Shown: one piece after another, positions 1 to 12,488 of the stretch
Numbering within the stretch: position 1 is the stretch's first letter
Layout of the letters: each line of letters starts with the position of its first letter
Assembly: GCA_019321725.1 (NCBI GenBank)
Contig: CM033113.1
Coordinates: 11,842,001-11,906,000 of the forward strand
Direction: 5' to 3'
Origin: Paulownia fortunei
Lineage: Eukaryota > Streptophyta > Magnoliopsida > Lamiales > Paulowniaceae
Length of the DNA stretch: 64,000 bases
The notes under the pieces: model-generated
Seen by the model: the letters and a program-made list of their open reading frames with translations, nothing else
What the model was told of the DNA's origin: nothing
Database searches by the model: none
Made by a program: the position numbers and the translations under genes

Positions 1-2040
1 TCGAGCCAACTACTACTTAGCAAACATCAACTGGACCCCCTCCCTCAGTCAGTTGATCCTCCATAATAGCAAACTAAGGTACCAAAGGGCCAGTAGAATC
101 ACACAACCCAATGGATCACCCAAGAACCAACTCCTATGGCAGAAATAGAAGCTCAGATAGTTGGAAAAGAAGTTGCATAACCATCAGAAGCACCATTAAC
201 TCGAGGTACAAATAAGCAGCAATATGCAACAAAGTCGCACATCAACCTGCAGTGGAGTCAACTACTTATGTTGCGGCTGCCCAAGAAAAAGAACAACTAG
301 TTGCACACCTATAGAAGATTCGTTGTAGCTACAAATTCAAGAATTAGCTCCAACAGAAGTTGAAGCACCTGCAAAATATCTCAAGAGACAATACTTACTT
401 CATCACTCACAAAAGTCACTACATAACTAATGGAGCTGAGACAACTCAAATAGAGTTAACAACTGATCATCTAGCATCCCCTCGGCAGACATTCAAATGG
501 GAGAAGCTTCAGCTCAAGAGAAATTAGATGATATTAGTGAGTTAACATTTCGTATGTGATAAGTATCACTAACATTTTGTATGAAATAAGTATAAAAAAT
601 GCCTAACCAATGAGCCTTTAATGGTGTTCAACATGGCAATAGAGCAGCAATAACAAACTAGTGAAGCAATTGAGTTTGAAGAGGTTCCATGGACACAACT
701 CAATCTCCAAGCCAAGAAGACCCCACCAGTGCAGGCCCGGATGGAGCAGGCGAAGGAAAGCAAGATGATGAAGAAGATGAAGAATCCTATGAGGGGGATG
801 AATAGATGATGATGGACCGGCTGAGCAGGACGATGACGACAATGAATATGTCAACAATAAAGATAGAGCTAGTGGAGCAGAAGAAATTTTAATCTAAAAA
901 GTTTTACAAAAGATGACCAAGAAGCTCAAGAAGTAACAGGTTAGGAGTAAGAAGGGCAAAAGAAAGCAACAGAGGAAGCAGAAGCATAGAAACATATAGA
1001 AGCTCAACCACACTCACCTACAGTAGAGGAAGTTCAACTAAGCTTCAACAACTCAATCTCCAACACAGTAGATTGAAAAAGAATTTCACCCAATAAAGGA
1101 GGATCTACACTCATTAGAGCCGAGTGAAGAAGCCGTGGAAGCATTTCTAAAAGAGCTACCACAAGAAGACCTCTCTCATGTAGTTAATCCTAAAGGGAAG
1201 AAAATTACGAACTAGATTCAGATGAGTCATGCACATCAGAAATAAAGAAAGGCAACCCAACATAAAGCGTCAAGACTTGGATGGTTCAAGTACAACGAGC
1301 TTAAAAAAACCACAACTCAGTAACCCCTTGAACACCGTGCAAAAGGTCTAGGTGGAGATGCAAGTCAATTTCAAGATGTTGGTAAACATAACTCAGAGAA
1401 AACTAGACAGTTTCTCTACTCAACTATAAGAGGTCCAGCAGACTACCCCAGCATCATCACACAAGTGATTGACAATTATTCATCCCAGCAGAGTATTCTA
1501 GAGTAGATTGAAAAACATGATTCAAGGTTTTAAACCTTAGAAAAATGGAGTACAACACATGATAAATCAACTCCATAGATCCTTAACTATATCAGTTGGT
1601 CGTTGGGATCTTCATATGATACCAAAAAGAGAGAAGGAGGAGAACAACAAAAGAAGAATAACACCTCTTGTTATCAACTCAATAGTAGGAATAATTCCTG
1701 AAGAAGAATGTACCAAATAGAGCAGTAGTCATCACAAGAAACAACAACAAAGGAAACTACCACCTCCACCACGAAGACGTCAGGGGACAATAACTTCATT
1801 AGCATAAGCAAACAAACCAAGATATGAAAATAAGAAAAAATCTCTAAGGGAGAAGGAGCAGAAATTACAAAGGCTGAAAAAAATCTAATTAGAGTAGCAA
1901 AGAGTAATAGACGAGTTAGAGCAGAAGACTGCACTGAGAGTAGCTTATAGTTTTTGTGTAAATATTCATCTTTGTAAATATGATTTGTTGTTATTTAAGG
2001 AATTTTATCCTCATCAAACAAGGGAAAATTATGTTGAGTT
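1..2040 (+). other. Unassigned, possibly decayed coding sequence
   Basis: I recognise no gene here. On the plus strand several stretches read as protein-like but are broken by stops: an acidic Glu/Asp/Gly-rich stretch around 700-810 ending at a TGA near 805, a charged segment around 1080-1200, and a Lys/Glu/Gln-rich stretch around 1300-1950. Open frames on the opposite strand (for example 1674-1934) are hydrophobic and look like shadows of the plus-strand composition. It lies immediately upstream of a ruined Helitron helicase, so it may be cargo or the 5' part of that element, or an unrelated decayed retroelement gag. No family can be assigned. Confidence 0.3.
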
Positions 2041-2299
2041 AGTTTTATAATTACAATTCGGATGCTTTTAAATTAACAATTTGTTCATCTTCAAGCATTT
2101 TCTGTCTCTTTTTATGTATTTGTTTTACATTTTGTGGGAAACTTGGAAAATGAAGCTAATAATAGAGATTTCCAATGAAGTTCAAGAAAAGATGGGCAAA
2201 AGCTCAGCAAAAATGCTAAGGAATTGTGCCAAAGTGCCATATGAGGAATTTTGAAAAGTTTGAAATTGTTTTTGGAGAACATGAAAAAAAAAAATATTA

Positions 2300-3720
2300 G
2301 TTCACATGATCTTTCAAACATTTCTATTGATATAGATAACATGAACAATAATTTTTCATAAGAGATACAAAATAAAATGTCAAAAGAAATACCTCTAAAA
2401 GATTATAAAGCATAACTAAAATTAAATCCTAAGAAGTATAAAAATTTTCTAATGATTTTAGATTAACGTATAAAAGGGTAAGGTTTCTTTATTGATGGTC
2501 ATGTGGAATATGAAAAAGATTTTTATACCAGCATTGTTAGTTCATCTTAGATTCAAAAATCAAATAGCATTTGTAATCGCAACATCTGGAATTGCTTTCA
2601 CAATATTGCTAAGAGATAGAACAATACATTTTCACTTCAAAATACCAACAAATGCAATTGAATCAAGTTAGTGCAATATGTCCAAGTAAAGTAAGGCTAC
2701 AGAGCTATTATGTAAAACACAATTATTTTTATGGGATGAAGCACCAATGGCAAAACGATAACTACCAAGAACGTTGATAAATTATTGAAAGAAATAATGA
2801 AAAATAATGAGGATTTTAATAGAAAAGTGGTGGTTTTTTGTAAAAATTTTAAACAAGTATAAAAAATTGTTCTTGTGGTAGCAATCTATCAAACTATTTG
2901 TGTGAGTTTGGTGAAATTATATTTGTGGCCTAAAATGAAAAAAAAAAATACTTTATAAAGGAGCATGAGTCGATGGATGATCCAAATTTCAATGAATTTT
3001 TACTTAGAGTTGGAAAATATTAGGAATCAAGTGATATTAAATATAACATCAAAATGCAGAAGATGATTATTGAGTATAACAATAAAGAAAACTCAATATA
3101 CAACTTATTAGTGCTATTTTTCCAACCTTAAATAAGAATGCTCATTCACTCATTACGTGACAAGGCCAAGCATCGAGAAACAAGAACTTTTAATAATTTT
3201 GATGAAGTTATTGATGACATAAATTACTATTATGAAAACAAAGTTTTGAACTCTTTAACTCTAAATGGCTTGTCTTATTATAAATTGGTGTTGAAAAAAA
3301 TTATCCAATAGTTTTTTTGAAAAATCTAAACCCATAAAATGAATTGAATAATGATATGAGAATGGTATGCAGAAAATGAATGTTGTCTTTATATCTAAAG
3401 TGCTACTCTTGCAACTAAAAATGAAGGTTATCTATTTTAATTCAGGCATAAATAATTCCATATAAAACTTTGTTTTGTAATGACAATCCAAAAAGTTCAA
3501 GGATAAACAATTCAAAATGTTGGTGTCTATTTGTCTCATTTATTTTTTTTCTCAATGTTAATTATATATTGATCTCTTTAGAGGAACTTCAATATCTATA
3601 ATAAATAGTTGATTAAACAAGACACCTCAAATATAAAAAGAAGACATAGACTAAATATACCGTGTACAGATAAATTTTGAGTATAAGTACAAATATTTTT
3701 TCCTTAAGTAATACATTATA
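2300..3720 (+). pseudogene. Helitron PIF1-like helicase remnant
   Basis: Fragments of the helicase half of a plant Helitron Rep/helicase are readable in order across three frames: a GFFIDGH-like block at about 2481, where the Walker A (GGTGKT in the family) has decayed; an ATSGIA block near 2580; a Walker B-like segment reading LWDEAPMAK near 2728; KVVVF near 2825; YLWPK near 2921; a DPNFNEFLLRVG-like block near 2980; LNSLTLNGL near 3250; and the C-terminal QTIxNVGVYL-like block near 3500. PIF1-type helicases of Helitrons unwind DNA during rolling-circle transposition. Many stops and frameshifts exclude function. I could not see the Rep domain upstream or a convincing CTRR terminus with hairpin downstream, so element borders are unknown. 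Confidence 0.75.
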
Positions 3721-4563
3721 TATTATTAATAGAAACTAATATTTTATTTTTATTATGAGAAAACAACATTGAAGCATGATTCATTATAGCACAAAATTAT
3801 GATACCTAACAATTATGTAGTATGAAGAAAGTTCCACTATTCAAGTAATTAAAGAAAAAATAATTTGATTACTTATAATGATCATATTCAATTAAAGTAG
3901 TTTAATAATATTATGTATAAGTTGTATGTATATCGAATAATATGTAAAAATTGACAAATAATTTTGTAAATCCTTAAATATTGGATATATATTTTACTTA
4001 ATTTTTAATCATAAACCCTAATCCTTTCACTTAGTTCCATATGTATTCATCATTAAAGAATAAATATAGCTAAATTGTAGTTTTATTTATGTTTGTAACA
4101 TGATTTTTTTAAAATATTAATTATATGTCTTGCTTAACATTTAGATTTTTTTAATTTGTCAAATTTATTCAATCTTTAGAGAACAAGTATTTCCTATAAA
4201 GTGCGAGTTGGAAGAGAGCATCTTGCTTTGTTGTAATGTTATATCGATCAATAATTAGTTTATGAAATATTTTAACATATTTTTTTAATTATATTTTTTA
4301 ATTTATGAAGTATCTTATAATATTTTAATTTTAATCAAATAAAATAATACAATTGATTTATTAGATATGAATCACATGCACATGTTAGTTATTAGTAAAA
4401 CAAAATATCTGAATGTTGACATATTTCAATTGCTTCCAATTAATTGGATTGGAGACTCATTATTTTGCGTGAGAATACATAAAAACAGATAGTCGAAATT
4501 AAAATATATTTGAGATAAGTAATTTTTGTTTTGCATCATCATATCTTTAGAAAAACTAAATGA
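3721..4563. other. AT-rich intergenic stretch, 3' of the OMT
   Basis: Very AT-rich sequence with no open frame of note. It contains the downstream (3') flank of the minus-strand O-methyltransferase; a Helitron terminus could lie here but none is convincing. Confidence 0.4.
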
Positions 4564-5746
4564 TCATGGGAAAACCTCGACGACCGACCTCAATGCTAAT
4601 GCAGGGGTGATCTTGTAGCTTGTGAAGCCAGCATCATAAAAGAGCTTTGCCCAATCTTTCTCAGTTCTCTCTCTTCCAGAGACCAAAATCATCATCAGCA
4701 TATCATAGAAGAGTTGAGTTTCCGTTGCCTCATTGTCTTTCTGGTTATCCACAACCATGTCAACTAAAATCACCTTCCCTCCATTGTCTTTGCTGGGGAT
4801 TGCTTGTTTGCATTTCTCCAGTAATTTAATACACTCCTCGTCAGGCCAATCATGCAGTATCCACTGCTTGTCATTTAATTCGTACCGCAAAAAAATTGTA
4901 ACAAAACAATGTATAGCATTTAATATACAAGAAACTTCTATGTCAGAAATCTTAATTGGATCACAATTCATACCTTCATGAATACTGCATCAGCAGGAGG
5001 AATGGACTCAAACATGTCTCCCCCGACAAAAGTCAAATTTTCAGTCCCTTCCAAGCCAGCAATAACGTGCGGAAGGTCAAGCACAGTACAGTTTAAGCCA
5101 GGGAAGGCATCAGCAATGGCCTTGGCCACAGTTCCTGTACCGCCTCCAACATCCACCATTGATTTCAACCCCTGGAAAATTTGTCTACATTCTTTAACAA
5201 TTACACTAGTCACCAATCGTGCATCGCTGGCCGTGCTCTCGTTAAAGAACTGATTTAGCCTTGGATCCTGCCGGCTTGCTCCCAAAATGTCCTCCCATGA
5301 ATTGTCACGAATGGCGTGGCATCATCAGTTTTAAACCATTCGCTCACATGATGAAATGGGTCTGTCAAAATTGGATCGAGCATGGCAAGTACAAAGGATG
5401 TCATGTTCAAGGGCTCGTCTGTCAAGAGGAGATGAGAAGCCGGTGTGAGCCAATACCCCTCTTCCTTGTCCTCATCGGAGATCTTAACCTTGGTGAAGAA
5501 CTTGGAATGGATCAAAATGCGCATTAGACGTTCGACACAGAGGGATTTCGCTTTGTTAATGGGGAGGGCATCTATTAACTCTGGAAGCGTCATTGGTTTG
5601 TCGTGTTCGTGGATGATATCAGGTATGCCCAGTTGAATTGCGCATTTTAGAGACATGGAGTTTATGAAGTTGAAAATTTGATTCCAGACATGAGCTTGAG
5701 CATCAAGAAGCTCTTGAGTGGACTGTATTCCATTAGGCAATGCCAT
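4564..5746 (-). CDS. Class II plant O-methyltransferase (flavonoid/phenolic type), one frameshift
   Basis: SAM-dependent methyltransferase of the COMT-like family, transferring methyl groups to phenolic hydroxyls (flavonoids, stilbenes or related phenylpropanoids) in the cytosol. Exon 1 is 4974-5746, intron 4864-4973 (GT...AG, 110 bp), exon 2 is 4564-4863 with the TAA/TGA-type stop at 4564-4566; about 356 residues, the family's usual length. The N-terminus has the dimerisation domain with ELLDAQAHVWN near residue 12. The SAM-binding motif VDVGGGTGTVAKAI is coded near 5110-5160, LPHVIAG follows, and exon 2 begins WILHDWPDEE, holding the catalytic histidine. The family's usual single intron position at this tryptophan supports the gene model. 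A single missing base near 5270 (between the codons for AG and QDPRLN) throws exon 1 into a TAA at 5255-5257; apart from this every motif is intact. It is therefore a very young pseudogene or a sequencing error. The substrate cannot be fixed from sequence; the N-terminus most recalls Lamiales flavonoid 7/8-O-methyltransferases. Confidence 0.88.
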
Positions 5747-5803
5747 ATTTCGTAAATGAAATTCTTATTATTGCTTCTTATGATCTGCAGTAGGTTTAGT
5801 TTA

Positions 5804-5815
5804 CTATATTTATAG
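5804..5815 (-). promoter_or_regulatory. Candidate TATA box of the OMT gene
   Basis: Read on the minus strand the sequence is CTATAAATATAG-like, about 60 bases upstream of the ATG at 5746. Position and match fit a plant TATA box; transcription start not determined. Confidence 0.5.
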
Positions 5816-5829
5816 GGGCTGGACAACAA

Positions 5830-6837
5830 AAAGTTATCTCTGTTTGATCACATATCAGTTTTAAAATGTAATTAAACCAATTAGACTCTTAAATCAGGAT
5901 TCAAAAGTATGATTTATTTTCCAAACTACGCGAACGACGACAAATTCAAGATTGCCTACAAGTTAAAATCCAACATCGGCCTAGCCACTTCAGTGACAAG
6001 AAAGATGTTGGGTTGGGTTCACCCATGTGGGGTGGTCTGTTGTGCATAAAACAAAAACAACAAAAAATAATGGAAGGAAGTTAACTATCAGCATGCAAGC
6101 ATTTATTGCAATGTGCAAGAGCCGGTTTTTTTAGGCTTGATAGCCTCCTTCTACGAAAATAGGCTCTGCAATTTCTGCTATAGGGTGGCGTTGAAAGAAA
6201 ATCTATATCTTGAAATTTCTAGATAAGAAGTTGTAGAATAAGTAGTGAGAAAGAAATAAAACAAGACATAAACAGAGTAGGGAGAGTTCTCAATATTTGA
6301 GTTGTGAGAAGAAAAAGGAGAAAAATTTAGAAATTTTTATTTTTTTTAAAATAATGTTTTTTTATATATATATTTCAAGTTGAAAATTTTGAGACATATT
6401 GTGATCTAAAAGATATTTTTTTGAGAATTTTATGTATATTACTTATTTAATTTAGGGAGAAATTTGTAAGACTACTGTATATATAGTAGAAGTTTTGCCT
6501 AAACTACGATTCTGTGGTTTTTTTCAATTTGTGTTTTTCACATAAAAATTATCACATTCATCTTTTACTTTCTTGTCCTTCATTTAAAATTCTTGATTTG
6601 ATCTTATTTTTAATTCAATAGGTGAACAAAAAAATTCTACTTCTTCTTGCGTCATTTATTTAACACTCTTTTCTAACAAAAGATTAATGAACTTGCCATG
6701 TGACTTCATATCTAATTTATCAATGATTGCATACCAAACCACATGAAAAAAAAAAACATTGAAAACTGGCAATGTGCCAACCCTAAAGAAAATTCTGCCA
6801 CAAAATTTTGGGAAGAATTAAGTTAGCGTCATTTCTA
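5830..6837. other. OMT upstream region, no gene seen
   Basis: Presumed promoter-proximal and intergenic DNA of the minus-strand OMT. AT-rich with a short TA run near 6361-6374. No open frame or RNA gene recognised. Confidence 0.4.
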
Positions 6838-7383
6838 AAGTTGTCAAATAGGTCGGTCTGGGCTGAATCGACTCAAGCCCGTTGAGGCCCATCTCTCAAG
6901 TGGGCTGGTTCAACTTAGGCTCGGACCTAAAGCGGATTAGATCGGGTTGAATAAATTTGTTGAAGTGTAGGCCTAGCTCGGACCCCTAACTGATCTTGAG
7001 CTTGGTCCAGCTACATGGGCGAGGCCTAGTGGGCCTGGCCCATGGGCTTGATGAATATTTTTATTTTAATAATTTTAACCTATATATTTAAGTTTGAGTT
7101 ATTAGGTGGATGTGTAGGCCTCTTTTGGTTTTTTTTTCCAATGAGAATTTCCATTTTTAGCATCTCGAGTGAAGTTATATAAGTTTTTGTGTGAAATTAA
7201 AAATATGTTTGGATAATTAATTTTAGATAAAAAATTTATAGGGTTGAGAATGAATTATACTTCGATCATTGTTTTCAATAGAATTACTTTCATCATATAT
7301 GTATATAATATTAAGTGATTTAGTATTGTGGATCCACAATTAATATTTTATGTGAGTTAGATATTTTAACAAAATAAATGTTA

Positions 7384-7580
7384 GGTGGTGTGTTTCATAT
7401 TAATAGTATAGTTGCTAATAAAAATATATTAATGAGAGTTAGTTGGTATTGGTAAGTCCTACATTAATGATGTAGATAATAATAAGAATATCTTAATAAC
7501 AGTTTGTAGATAGTTATGGATCTCATATTAATGATGTAGATGATAATAAAAATATATTAATGAGAGTTAGTGGGTAGTTA
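7384..7580. repeat. Three degenerate tandem copies of a ~60-65 bp unit
   Basis: The phrase ATTAATGATGTAGATAATAA..AATATNTTAAT followed by AGTTNGTNGGTA recurs three times with shifts in spacing, inside the TIR transposon. Confidence 0.6.
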
Positions 7581-7894
7581 TGAGTCTTTATTTTATAGGG
7601 TTGAAGAAACACGATTTGAATAAAGGTGAATATTGATTGACATTTTGCAAAAATAAATTTAAAAATCAAAGGAATAGAGTTGGAAAGTTTTTTGAGTAGG
7701 AAAATAGTATTTCCAATGAGATTGAGTAAAACATATTGATTTATGTATATTAGAATAGTAAAAGATGGAAAAAAATCTCAGTGAGAAGAAAAATGAACGA
7801 GGTCATAAACTTTATTTGAGTTACCCTAAGTTTAGTTTTGATTTTTGATTTAATTGTTGTAAGTCTATACATCTTAGGATTTAGCATTCATCTT

Positions 7895-8310
7895 AAGTTT
7901 ATATTTTAATTTTCATGACTTAGTTTAATTTATTATAATTTAGTACTATTTTATTTTGATATCAATAAACTTACTTTGTAAGTTAATACTTTAATTTTTA
8001 TGACTTAGTTTAGTAGTTAGTACTGTTTATAAATAAACTTACTTTCTAAATTTATATTTTAATTTACATGACTTAGTTTAGTTTATTATACGTAGAACAA
8101 TTTTATTATGTTATTAATAAATTTACTTTCTAAGTTTATATTTTGATTTTCATAACATAGTTTAGTTTATTATCGTTAGTGCTATTTTATTTTGTTATAA
8201 ATAAACTTACTTTCTAAATTTATCTTTTACTTTTCATGACTTAGTTTAATTTATTATATATAGAACTATTTTATTTGATTATTAATAAACTTACTTTCTA
8301 ATTATACTTA
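7895..8310. repeat. About five degenerate tandem copies of a ~75 bp unit
   Basis: Each copy contains CATGACTTAGTTTAGTTTATTA, then a TAGTACTATTTTATT-like word, then AATAAACTTACTTTCTAA (first copies slightly different). AT-rich satellite-like core of the TIR transposon. Confidence 0.7.
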
Positions 8311-8573
8311 GTACTATATTATTCTAAATTTATGTTCTTATCTTATGAATTATCCTAAGTTTATTTTATGAAGTATTATCTTTAGTATAATGATTATTCA
8401 AAGTCTATCATCCTAAAATTTGATATTAATTTTTATTTGATTATACTAAATTTATTTTTCTAAATTTTTATAGATATTTGATCCAAGATATTTTGTTAAT
8501 ATATTTATGCTTCAAAAAATTTCTTAGTAGAATTGAAGTTGGCTCATTGGTTGGAATGTCTCTTCCCTTGCAG

Positions 8574-8784
8574 GAGGTCATAAGTTTAAATACATTTAGG
8601 CACAACTATTAAGTTTCGTAAATATATATATATATGAAACAACATTTAACATAATTATTAATATATATATATAATAGGAGGTCATAAGTTTAAATACATT
8701 TAGGCACAACTATTAAGTTTCGTAATATATATATATATATATATGAAACAACATTTAACATAATTATTAATATATATATATAAT
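8574..8784. repeat. Tandem duplication of ~105 bp
   Basis: GGAGGTCATAAGTTTAAATAC through a TA-dinucleotide run to AATATATATATATAATA occurs twice in direct orientation (second copy begins near 8677). The copies differ mainly in TA-run length, so the duplication is recent. Confidence 0.8.
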
Positions 8785-9080
8785 ATTAATTGGCCTGTGA
8801 TGAGTTTGGGCTACGCCTAGGCCAATATAAAATAACATTTATGATAATTATAATGGACCGTGTTGGGCCTTGAGCTGGGGTCTAGATCAATTTTAAAGTG
8901 GATCTTAATTTAAATGGGTCGATTCATGATTTGGGTCAGGTTTCTACCACTTATTGGGCTCAATTCATATATTAAAAACCTGCCCAAGTAGTCCGGTACA
9001 GTTTATGTGACGATCCTAAATTGAATTTAAGTGGGTCGGTTACAAGTTAAGCCAGTTAGACCCACCCTATTTGACAACTT

Positions 9081-10700
9081 CATTCGCTTTTATGTAGCAT
9101 GGTTCCCTTGGACCGCCCACATCCCGTGACTGAATTAAAAGTTGGATCTACATAGGATCTTAATTGTATCGCCTCATCTATCCTTTGATGAGAGGTTTGG
9201 TTTCAAATCCCGATTCAAATAGGAGTACGTTATGTTAATGTGCCTTAAATGATCCACATTTTAGGGTCAAGTACCGATAATCCTCACAACTTGTGTACAA
9301 CGACATGATTATCAAGGAATATTTTACCACTAAGCCTGTCGTACGAGCCTTCCACTAGGGACCCACTGTGCCATAAACGAAAGAAACCTCATTTCTCTCT
9401 TTCCGTGTTTTTGCCCCATGTCGCAATATGGGGACATGCGTACGTAACAGAGGGGATCATTAAAATTAATGAAGGAAAATGCCAACAGATCCAGACAAAA
9501 GCACGCTGGATGTTTAGAGCATAGAAAATGGGAATCGAGTTTGAAGGGTCTTCTTCATGCTAGAGTTCTATTACCGGCCTTATCTTCACTTTATTTTTAC
9601 CTCCCTATTTTTAGAAAAATCATTGAAATCAATTCACGTTCCAAATAAAGTGGAAGTGAAAAAAGGACGAAGGGCTTTCCCATAATTGTAATGTAAAAGA
9701 TGTATATTAATTAGCATATTATACACTATATAATTGTCATGTATAAGATGTATAGTAATTAGAATAGGATACACTGTATGATTGACATACAATGTAACTT
9801 TCAGCATGATCTTGAAATTAACTTATTTGAATGGAAAATTTCAATTCTCTTAGGTTTAAATAGAATTGTCTAAACATTAAAGTTAAAGTTTCAATACTCA
9901 TGAAACTTTGTTCAAGTGGTAAAGTTGGAAGTCCCATGATTTTGTTCCATAAAGGATGTCCATTATTCTGTTGTCATTTGTCCAAAAATGTTGAAAAGAA
10001 GGCAATTTTGTTGAAGTACCTATTACGCCTTTCAATTTACAATTAATGAGTTTGATTTATTTTTTATTTTTTTTGTTATACCTTATTAATCTTATTTTTA
10101 GAAAGAAACCATGCAATAAACACTACATATATATATATATATATATATGCTATATTTCTATGTGTGTGTGTATATCCTTTACTTTAGGGATTAACTTTGT
10201 GGTCCCTTAAAATATATATTTAATAAATAAACATGTGTTGTTATTTGAATGGAAAGTCTGGTTATAAAATTTAAACAAAGGGCAATTTCAGAATAAAGAA
10301 TTGGAATTCTTATTTTTCTTATTTCATAGAAAAAAGAGCACATCTTCTTGGAACGGAGAGATTAGTAGTTTCTTTATTTTAAATATAGTATGATTTACTG
10401 GAAATTCTTGATACGACACTGATGTAATAAATCACTCCCTTAAAAAAGAAAATGTTTTATTAATGTCTAAATAGTTAAGTTATTTTCTATTCTTTTAAGA
10501 TGTCGGCTTTTAGTTTTCAATGTTGCAACTTAGACTTGCATATACTAGGTGATTATACTTAGATAAATGTTTAAATATTGATAATTTATATATAAAAATA
10601 TTTAGTGATTTAACTAAAGATAGTAACTTTTAGATATTGATATTTTAAATATGAATACATGCAAATGGTTTGTGTATTTTGAGTCATCTACAAAAGCAAG
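9081..10700. other. Intergenic, no gene seen
   Basis: Non-coding. Holds an imperfect ~50-bp duplication (about 9685-9785, ATGTAAAAGATGTATA / ATGTATAAGATGTATA) and an (AT)n-(GT)n microsatellite near 10121-10170. A GGTTTCAAATCCCG word near 9198 resembles a pol III B box but no A box was found at the right distance. Confidence 0.4.
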
Positions 10701-10879
10701 GATAGTGAAGAGTGCATGTTTATCCATGATAAGGGTAAAAGGCTAACTTTACCATTTCACTCTTGAAAAATAGTCAAAATCCCCAAATATATTAGGATTC
10801 GTGTCTTTTTCCTTAGGTCCTGATCGGATATGTTTCGCGATCTTAATTGTTTAAGACCATGACACCCATATGCTAGAGA

Positions 10880-11120
10880 TATTCAAATCAAAATACTTGA
10901 CACAATAAGAATTCTGGTACATGTGTCTCTTATTCTATAAATAGTCCCCGACTTGCCCCATTTAGAGATAACTGGCAATTTGAATTCTCAATTTTACTTG
11001 CTCATTTTAGACCTTCGCCCTAATACTGACTTTGGTTCAGGAGGTTTTTAGTTGGGGATTATCCCATCTAACCTTACATGCATTCATTTTGCAGGTCATC
11101 CCAAACTAAAATAATCTCTT
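10880..11120 (+). mobile_element. Tat-like Ty3/gypsy LTR fragment
   Basis: TATAAATAGTCCCCGAC at about 10936 looks like a TATA box with downstream leader, followed by TAATACTGACTTTGG...GGAGG and TTTGCAGGTCATC at 11020-11100. This order (TATAAATA, ACTGACTTxxGCxTCxGAGG, TTTTGCAGG) is characteristic of LTRs of plant Tat/Retand-type elements. Borders and any coding part are not identifiable; probably a solo or fragmented LTR. Confidence 0.5.
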
Positions 11121-12117
11121 TAACTATTCGACCTAGAATCCGAACAACAACCCCGATCTCAAGAGCCAATACTGATTTTCCAAATCAATCCACAATTGGT
11201 GTGTTCACAGTTATTTGTGAAGCCCTTTTTGAGAAGATTTTTTCAAAAAATCAAAATATCATGTTAACTACTGGACTTCCTTTTAAGGTGAAAAATGCAT
11301 GGTACTTATATATTTTATGATTTGACAATTTAATAAAACGGTTGTAATTTGTAATATTTTTACAACTTGCTAGATTGATTGAAATTTTTGGGAAGAAGAA
11401 CGCAGCACATGTGAAGGAAATCATACACTGATAGGTTGGTTTTTTAATGCGTCTAAATTCAAGATTAAGCTTTTCATCCGTCATAACTTTTGAAAAACAA
11501 ATGCTATATGAGGCTGACATTGCACATTCATCTAATCGCAACAATTACTTAACTTTTTGCAATCCCTCATCACCTATTTTATCTTGTGAGAGGAATATAT
11601 TAAAAGAACACATGAAAATTCAATAAAACTATTGCATCAAACCGAAAATGTTCGCACAATCAGGTTTATGAGATTTAGTATTAGCAAAAACTAGAATCCT
11701 CAATATTGGTCCCAATTGGTATGAAAATGTCTTAAAAGTTTTTTCAACCCTTTCAAAAAATTTACAAATGTTGAACTTGCACTGAGCAGTCGCCTATTTT
11801 TATCTCAAAGAAGATAATTCAATTGGTTACCTAGTTGTTTCAGTCTATGGAGATTCAGAAACTTACTAAGTGTTTTCTCGAGTTATGCAGTGAAAAAGCA
11901 TTTTGATATTTATAAAATTTCAGACTTCTATTTTTTAATAGAACGCAGCAGAGTGTAGTTGATTGGAAATAAAGTTGCAGAATTTAAAGTGTGTGAAATC
12001 AAATAGTAGTTGCCACGTTTATCTGTTAATTTTTAGAAGTTGATCAATACAAGGTAGCAATTGTGAGTTGACCCTTAGTAGATTGCACCCCACTCCTCAT
12101 TCTACTATAATTGTTTG
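11121..12117. other. Intergenic, no gene seen
   Basis: Small open frames (11078-11320 plus, 11251-11544 minus) have no recognisable motif and overlap on opposite strands; I see no gene here. Confidence 0.4.
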
Positions 12118-12488
12118 CCCATTTCCAACCCACACCGTCAAATGTGGTGTAAGTTTTACACCTAGTTTGATATTTTAATGTAATTTGTTATAAATTATCT
12201 CCAACCTATTACATCAAATGAATATTTTATTCTTATTTTTCTTATTTTTCAATTCACCAATTTACTTATTTATTTATAAAGTTATTTAATTACTTATATT
12301 TTATTACTACTAATTCTACTAAATAAAAAATTACATATAACTAACATTATATTTATTGTTATATTACAAAAATAAATATTACAATTAATATCAAAATAAA
12401 AAAAATACTACATTGCACGTCACATATAACAAAAAAAAAACTTTTGGTGTGATGGTGTAACTTTTGGTGCAACCTTGGAGATGGCCTT
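12118..12488. mobile_element. MITE-like element, ~370 bp
   Basis: The left end reads GCCCATTTCCAACCCACACC and the right end is the imperfect reverse complement (GGTGCAACCTTGGAGATGGCC). An internal ATCTCCAACCTATTACATC repeats the terminal theme and the core is almost pure AT. GGxCATCTCCAA termini are common in plant PIF/Harbinger- or hAT-type MITEs. No coding capacity. Confidence 0.55.

Larger units (their letters stand above)
6838..9080. mobile_element. Non-autonomous TIR DNA transposon, about 2.24 kb
   Basis: The left end (6838) reads AAGTTGTCAAATAGG and the right end (9066-9080) is its exact reverse complement. Both ends continue into GC-richer subterminal sequence full of GGGTCGG/GGGCC/CCCGTT words, which contrasts with a very AT-rich core, a look common in plant hAT-like non-autonomous elements. 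The core has no transposase; it holds three blocks of tandem repeats (listed separately). I see no clean 8- or 9-bp target duplication, so the superfamily is uncertain. Confidence 0.65.

Noticed and set aside
569..857. Cys/Leu/Ser-rich minus-strand open frames
   Set aside because: Shadows of an acidic plus-strand stretch; composition typical of a reverse frame.
7384..8784. Tandem repeats as a possible CRISPR array
   Set aside because: Units are contiguous, degenerate and AT-rich without unique spacers; eukaryotic context.
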